This document shows, one piece after another, positions 17,132 to 19,959 of a stretch of 19,959 nt of DNA. Location of the stretch: the NCBI GenBank assembly GCA_029551925.1, contig JAKPEO010000076.1:1-19959 (forward strand), written 5' to 3'. How positions within the stretch are numbered: position 1 is the first letter of the stretch; each line of letters starts with the position of its first letter. Under the pieces are notes generated by a model. It was not told the origin of the DNA and ran no database searches. It saw nothing but the letters and a program-made list of their open reading frames with translations. The position numbers and the translations under genes were made by a program. Origin of the DNA: a bacterium (GTDB lineage Bacteria; JAGOBX01).

Positions 17132-18648
17132 TTGTTGATTTTTTCTCCTTCATTATCAATTTCTTGTTCTTTCATAATAAATTCCGCTGTGTGCGGAAGA
17201 GTAAAATAAAAAATATTGCCGTAATTTTCTTTTGGGATTACTCCTATTTTTCCTTTATGATGTTTGATGATGGTTGAACAAATCGCCAATCCCAAGCCGT
17301 CGCCCTGCTGGTCAAATGCATCAGGCATTCGATAATACGGCTTAAATATCACAGAACGATATTCGCGCGGTATCGGTCTGCCAGCGCTTTCAACGCTGAA
17401 CCAAGTATATGAATTTTTTAATATTTTATAATTACAAATTATTTTGCTGTCGCAATTGCAATATTTAACCGCATTATTTAACAAATTGTCGATAACTTCG
17501 CTGACAAGAAAAGGATTGCCGTATATAGTCAGAGTGTCAGGTATATTTATTTCAAATTTTACATTTTTACTTGTCGCAAATTCATTGAGTATTTCTACTG
17601 ATTTTTCAAATAATTTTTTCATTGCTATTTGTTCTACATCTATTATTTCTGCGTCATATCGCGCTAATCGTATGCTGCTGTCAATAAATAGATTTAATTC
17701 ATCTAATATTTTTTTTAAAACTTGGAATGTCCGCAATAAATCATTTTTGTTGATTTTATCATGCTCAATGCGTTCGAGCCACAAATTTATATAAGTTAAA
17801 ACAGGCGATAGATAATTGCTGAATTTATGAGTAATAGTATGCGTCATATTTTTTATGATTTTATTTGTAACCTCTAATTGCGCTGATTTCATCGCTATTT
17901 GCTTGCGATAATTTATGCGCTCGGTAATATCGCTCATCATAAGATGCAATCTAATCGGCAATCTGTTTTTATCGCGGATGCAATTTATAATCAATCCGCA
18001 AGTTATTATTTTATTTTCTTTATTTTTTATCTTTAAAATTATGTCTTTTATAAAATCCTTTTCGCTTTTAAGAAAATCAGTTATTATTCTTATTATTTTA
18101 GTATCTATCCAAAATGGTAAATCAAATAAATTTTGAGTTTCTATTTCAGAAACTTCATAACCGCATAAATTTGTTATAGCGGCATTGGCTTTTAATATTT
18201 TAAATTGGTAATTGTCCACATTAACAATTAAAATGGCATTACTGAAAAAATTAAAAACATCGGCTAATATTTTAAATTCATTTTCTCTTGAATAAAAATA
18301 ATAGCCAGTCACATTAAATAAAAATATTAATATTATTAATTCTTCGTCAGTTTCAGATATTAAAGAAAAATAAATATCGTAATATTTTTCTAAATTGCCG
18401 AAATTAAAAATCAATTGCGATTTGTAATTTATTAATTTTTGATTTATAAAATTATTGATATTATTAGAAATTTCTGAATAGAATTTTTCGATACTGCCGA
18501 TATTTTCTTTTATAAATTGATTGAATGATGAATTTGCATCAATATGCTTTATTTTATTTGTTGATTTGTGATATGTTAAAATACTTGTATGTAATGGTAT
18601 GGTTTGTATTAATTCTGTATAAAATTTTAATTTTTCTACATTTGACAT
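17128..18648 (-). CDS. Cytoplasmic PAS-domain sensor histidine kinase
   Basis: This 506-residue soluble kinase has a probable degenerate PAS domain (about 11-115), a clearer PAS domain (about 128-245, ending MMSDITER), a dimerisation/phospho-acceptor helix pair (about 260-330) and a HATPase domain (about 370-485). The likely phospho-acceptor is His274 in THKFSNYLSPV; His270 is a less likely alternative. The N box EVIDNLLNNAVKY (384-396) and G2 box GDGLGLAI (449-456) are good. The G1 box is atypical: ESAGRPIP stands where the ATP-contacting D-x-G-x-G is usual, a variant also seen in kinases with N-x-G or S-x-G, so activity is probable but not certain. No transmembrane segment is convincing; the hydrophobic stretch near 102-117 fits the final strands of the first PAS domain. 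It overlaps the response regulator by four bases (ATGA). No Shine-Dalgarno precedes its start. Confidence 0.88.
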   Translation of the reverse strand: MSNVEKLKFYTELIQTIPLHTSILTYHKSTNKIKHIDANSSFNQFIKENIGSIEKFYSEISNNINNFINQKLINYKSQLIFNFGNLEKYYDIYFSLISETDEELIILIFLFNVTGYYFYSRENEFKILADVFNFFSNAILIVNVDNYQFKILKANAAITNLCGYEVSEIETQNLFDLPFWIDTKIIRIITDFLKSEKDFIKDIILKIKNKENKIITCGLIINCIRDKNRLPIRLHLMMSDITERINYRKQIAMKSAQLEVTNKIIKNMTHTITHKFSNYLSPVLTYINLWLERIEHDKINKNDLLRTFQVLKKILDELNLFIDSSIRLARYDAEIIDVEQIAMKKLFEKSVEILNEFATSKNVKFEINIPDTLTIYGNPFLVSEVIDNLLNNAVKYCNCDSKIICNYKILKNSYTWFSVESAGRPIPREYRSVIFKPYYRMPDAFDQQGDGLGLAICSTIIKHHKGKIGVIPKENYGNIFYFTLPHTAEFIMKEQEIDNEGEKINK

Positions 18649-18677
18649 TTAAGTTATTAAATAACAACAGCGGTTTT

Positions 18678-18713
18678 ATGGAACAACCTTTTTTAATTTT
18701 AAGGTTATTCCAT
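18678..18713. terminator. Long hairpin between cheY-like gene and histidine kinase, possible attenuator
   Basis: ATGGAACAACCTT (18678-18690) and AAGGTTATTCCAT (18701-18713) are 13-base arms with one mismatch around a ten-base A+T loop. It lies in the 88-base gap between the second receiver gene and the histidine kinase gene, 23 bases beyond the receiver stop. On the minus strand no T tract follows, so it is more likely a processing or partial-attenuation hairpin than a strong terminator; on the plus strand a T run starts a few bases after it. Confidence 0.5.
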
Positions 18714-18736
18714 ATTATTTTTTTATTGCATTACTA

Positions 18737-19159
18737 TTACTGCACGCCGCCGCCGTATTTTTTTAATATTGCAATTAATGTTTGAGCGACATCCGTAGGT
18801 TTAAATGGTTTCACTACAAAATGTTTAGCGCCTAACATTATTGATTGTTTAACTATGGTTTCGTGACCAATGGCTGTTACCATTACTACAAGCGCGTTTT
18901 TATCTAATTCTAATATTTTACGCAGCGCTTCGACGCCATTTAATACTGGCATTGTTATATCCATTGTTACTAAATCCGGCTGAAATTGCTGATACATTTG
19001 CACTGATTGCTCGCCGTTTTCGGCTTCTGCCACAACTTCGCCGCCGATTTGCTGTATTATTCGAACAACTTGTTTTCTCATAAACTGAGAATCGTCTGTT
19101 ACTAAAAATTTGAATGGAGTTCCATCTGGTTTTTTTATTGGTTGTATGCCGCCCTCCAT
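18737..19159 (-). CDS. CheY-like single-domain response regulator
   Basis: This is a stand-alone receiver of 140 residues. Counting from this start, Asp22/Asp23 (LVTDDS), phospho-acceptor Asp67 (TMDITMP), Thr95 (MVTA) and Lys117 (VKPF) are intact, and no output domain follows, so it signals by protein-protein contact or acts as a phosphate relay. The TDDSQFMRKQ and LVTMDITMPVLNGVEAL blocks and the short N-terminal lead (PDGTPFK) look like CheY of spirochaetes and thermophiles. A second in-frame ATG lies two codons upstream (19165), but the strong Shine-Dalgarno AGGAGG is one base from that one and seven bases from this one, so this start is preferred. It is the second gene of the minus-strand operon. 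No flagellar or chemotaxis gene is in view, so a motor-control role is not supported here. Confidence 0.9.
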   Translation of the reverse strand: MEGGIQPIKKPDGTPFKFLVTDDSQFMRKQVVRIIQQIGGEVVAEAENGEQSVQMYQQFQPDLVTMDITMPVLNGVEALRKILELDKNALVVMVTAIGHETIVKQSIMLGAKHFVVKPFKPTDVAQTLIAILKKYGGGVQ

Positions 19160-19166
19160 CGTCATT

Positions 19167-19172
19167 CCTCCT
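19167..19172 (-). promoter_or_regulatory. Shine-Dalgarno AGGAGG deciding the start of the CheY-like gene
   Basis: Read on the minus strand, AGGAGG is followed by AATGACGATG. It is one base before the first ATG and seven before the second, the usual spacing, which favours the second ATG (19159) as the true start. Confidence 0.6.
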
Positions 19173-19197
19173 CTTTATTTTTTCGCCTATTTTATTT

Positions 19198-19563
19198 TTA
19201 TTTTATATTTGCTTTTACTTTTTGTATTAATAACTGCTGGTCAAATGGCTTTTTTAAATAATCGACAGCTTTGATTTTTGCCGCAGCAGCTTTAATTTCT
19301 GATTCTTCTTTTGCTGACATTATTATTATTGGCACGCCCTCAATTATTTCTTTTCGTTGAAATACTTGCGCTACTATATCTCCGTCTAAATCAGGTAAAT
19401 TTAAATCTAATAATATTAAATTTGGTTTTTCATTTATTATATCATTAACTACTTCTATTCCTGTGCTTGCGCCAACTACTGTGAATCCTTCTTTTTCTAA
19501 TCTTATTTTTACGGTTTCCAATAAATCAATATCGTCTTCAATTATAACTATTTTTTTCGCCAT
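19198..19563 (-). CDS. CheY-like single-domain response regulator
   Basis: This 121-residue receiver contains no output domain. Asp10/Asp11 (IIEDD), phospho-acceptor Asp53 (LLDLNLPDLDG), Ser83 (IMSA) and Lys105 (KKPF) complete the active site. It differs clearly in sequence from the neighbouring receiver, being closer to the receivers found in PleD/Spo0F-like relays, so the two are not a recent duplication. It is the first gene of the minus-strand operon, with Shine-Dalgarno AAAGGAGG eight bases before the ATG and a good promoter upstream. The second receiver begins 38 bases later in the direction of transcription. Together they may shuttle phosphate between the kinase encoded further along and the larger regulator, but the pairing is only inferred. 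Confidence 0.92.
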   Translation of the reverse strand: MAKKIVIIEDDIDLLETVKIRLEKEGFTVVGASTGIEVVNDIINEKPNLILLDLNLPDLDGDIVAQVFQRKEIIEGVPIIIMSAKEESEIKAAAAKIKAVDYLKKPFDQQLLIQKVKANIK

Positions 19564-19596
19564 TACTTTTTCCTCCTTTCAAAAAAGTTCGGATAT

Positions 19597-19624
19597 ATTA
19601 TATTTTTTTCTTTAAAAAAAACAA
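19597..19624 (-). promoter_or_regulatory. Promoter of the minus-strand signalling operon
   Basis: On the minus strand TTGTTT (19624-19619) and a perfect TATAAT (19602-19597) are spaced by 16 bases, about 33 bases before the receiver start and with a strong Shine-Dalgarno between. It is back to back with the promoter of the aminotransferase gene. Confidence 0.5.
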
Positions 19625-19652
19625 GTTTTTTTATTTTTTAAAAGTTTTTTGC

Positions 19653-19680
19653 TTGATTTATATCTTAAAAAAAATATAAT
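19653..19680 (+). promoter_or_regulatory. Promoter of the DegT-type aminotransferase gene
   Basis: TTGATT (19653-19658) and a perfect TATAAT (19675-19680) are spaced by 16 bases. The Shine-Dalgarno AAAGGAG (19703-19709) lies 11 bases before the ATG at 19721. The A+T-rich setting lowers certainty. Confidence 0.5.
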
Positions 19681-19720
19681 TTGAAAAATAATTTTGTTTT
19701 ATAAAGGAGTATATAAAAAA

Positions 19721-19959
19721 ATGAAATTGCCATTTACTGATTTAGGATTGCTGCACAAACAAGATAAAGAAGAATTTATGAAAGTGTTTGAAAAATGCCT
19801 TGATAATTCTGCATTCATAATGGGCGAATATATAACTGAATTAGAAAAAGGAATATGCGAATTTTTAAATTGTAAATATGCAATTGGCGTGTCATCAGGC
19901 ACAGATGCACTTTATATTCCGCTGCTTGCGGCTGGGATAAAAGAAGGAGATGAAGTAAT
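19721..19959 (+). CDS. DegT/DnrJ/EryC1/StrS family aminotransferase, N-terminal part (3' end cut by window)
   Basis: The first 79 codons of a pyridoxal-phosphate sugar aminotransferase are visible. The N-terminal pattern is typical: PFTDLG at residues 4-9, then FIMGEYITELEKGICEFLNCKYAIGVSSGTDAL, in which GxxVxxLE and the G-SSGTDAL cofactor-phosphate loop are hallmarks, followed by LLAAGIKEGDEV. Members transfer an amino group to nucleotide-linked keto sugars, supplying amino sugars for lipopolysaccharide, capsule, glycans or protein glycosylation. The catalytic Lys lies beyond the window, so the exact substrate cannot be judged. It has its own promoter and a good Shine-Dalgarno and is divergent from the signalling operon; it may open a surface-polysaccharide cluster to the right. 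Confidence 0.9.
   Translation, partial: MKLPFTDLGLLHKQDKEEFMKVFEKCLDNSAFIMGEYITELEKGICEFLNCKYAIGVSSGTDALYIPLLAAGIKEGDEV

Noticed and set aside
18525-18785. Plus-strand open frame of 86 codons across the gap before the histidine kinase
   Set aside because: It is antisense to two well-supported genes and consists of A+T-driven hydrophobic residues without a ribosome binding site.
18737-19563. The two CheY-like receivers as a recent tandem duplication
   Set aside because: Their sequences differ throughout outside the receiver signature residues and belong to different receiver types.

Overview
The window is strongly A+T-rich bacterial DNA (poly-A and poly-T runs are frequent even inside genes), with the standard bacterial code and dense same-strand gene blocks. 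Two lipoprotein signals and an AsmA/DUF748-type envelope protein suggest a diderm (outer-membrane) bacterium. The long CHASE2 cyclases and the CheY with a short N-terminal lead (PDG-PFK before the first Asp pair) recall spirochaetes and other deep diderm lineages. I cannot name a phylum from the sequence alone. I see no insertion sequences, CRISPR arrays or phage genes.

Layout, plus strand first. At 1-3645 lies a signalling block: the 3' end of a sigma-70 family sigma factor, a PhnD-type periplasmic-binding lipoprotein, and a membrane HAMP/PAS/Hpt/CheA-like kinase whose start overlaps the lipoprotein gene. A tRNA-Gln (anticodon CUG) follows at 3710-3783 behind a consensus promoter. A non-coding stretch of about 420 bases then holds a less A+T-rich, hairpin-forming island with a probable terminator. 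Next come glucose-6-phosphate isomerase (pgi, 4202-5494), a DUF748/AsmA-like protein (5578-7515), and two very large tandem CHASE2 class III nucleotidyl cyclases (7628-11179 and 11207-14737).

On the minus strand, meeting the cyclases tail to tail, is a probable operon read from 19563 down to 14757. It encodes two single-domain CheY-like receivers, a cytoplasmic PAS histidine kinase, a response regulator with an unusual duplicated N-terminal region, a Nudix hydrolase and a parvulin-type peptidyl-prolyl isomerase lipoprotein. A divergent promoter region separates it from the start of a DegT/DnrJ/EryC1/StrS-type aminotransferase that runs off the right edge.

The most notable observation is in the tandem cyclases. 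The first (upstream) has lost both metal-binding aspartates (Met714 and His758) but keeps the purine-binding Lys/Thr and the transition-state Asn/Arg. The second keeps both metal aspartates (Asp680, Asp724) but has lost the Asn/Arg pair (Thr809, Glu813). The defects are complementary: neither should work as a homodimer, but one complete active site would form in a heterodimer. This is the division of labour of the C1 and C2 domains of mammalian membrane adenylyl cyclases, here split over two adjacent bacterial receptor genes. Together the window encodes several routes for sensing the envelope or environment: a binding-protein kinase, a paired cyclase receptor and a PAS kinase relay. No cAMP effector is visible here.
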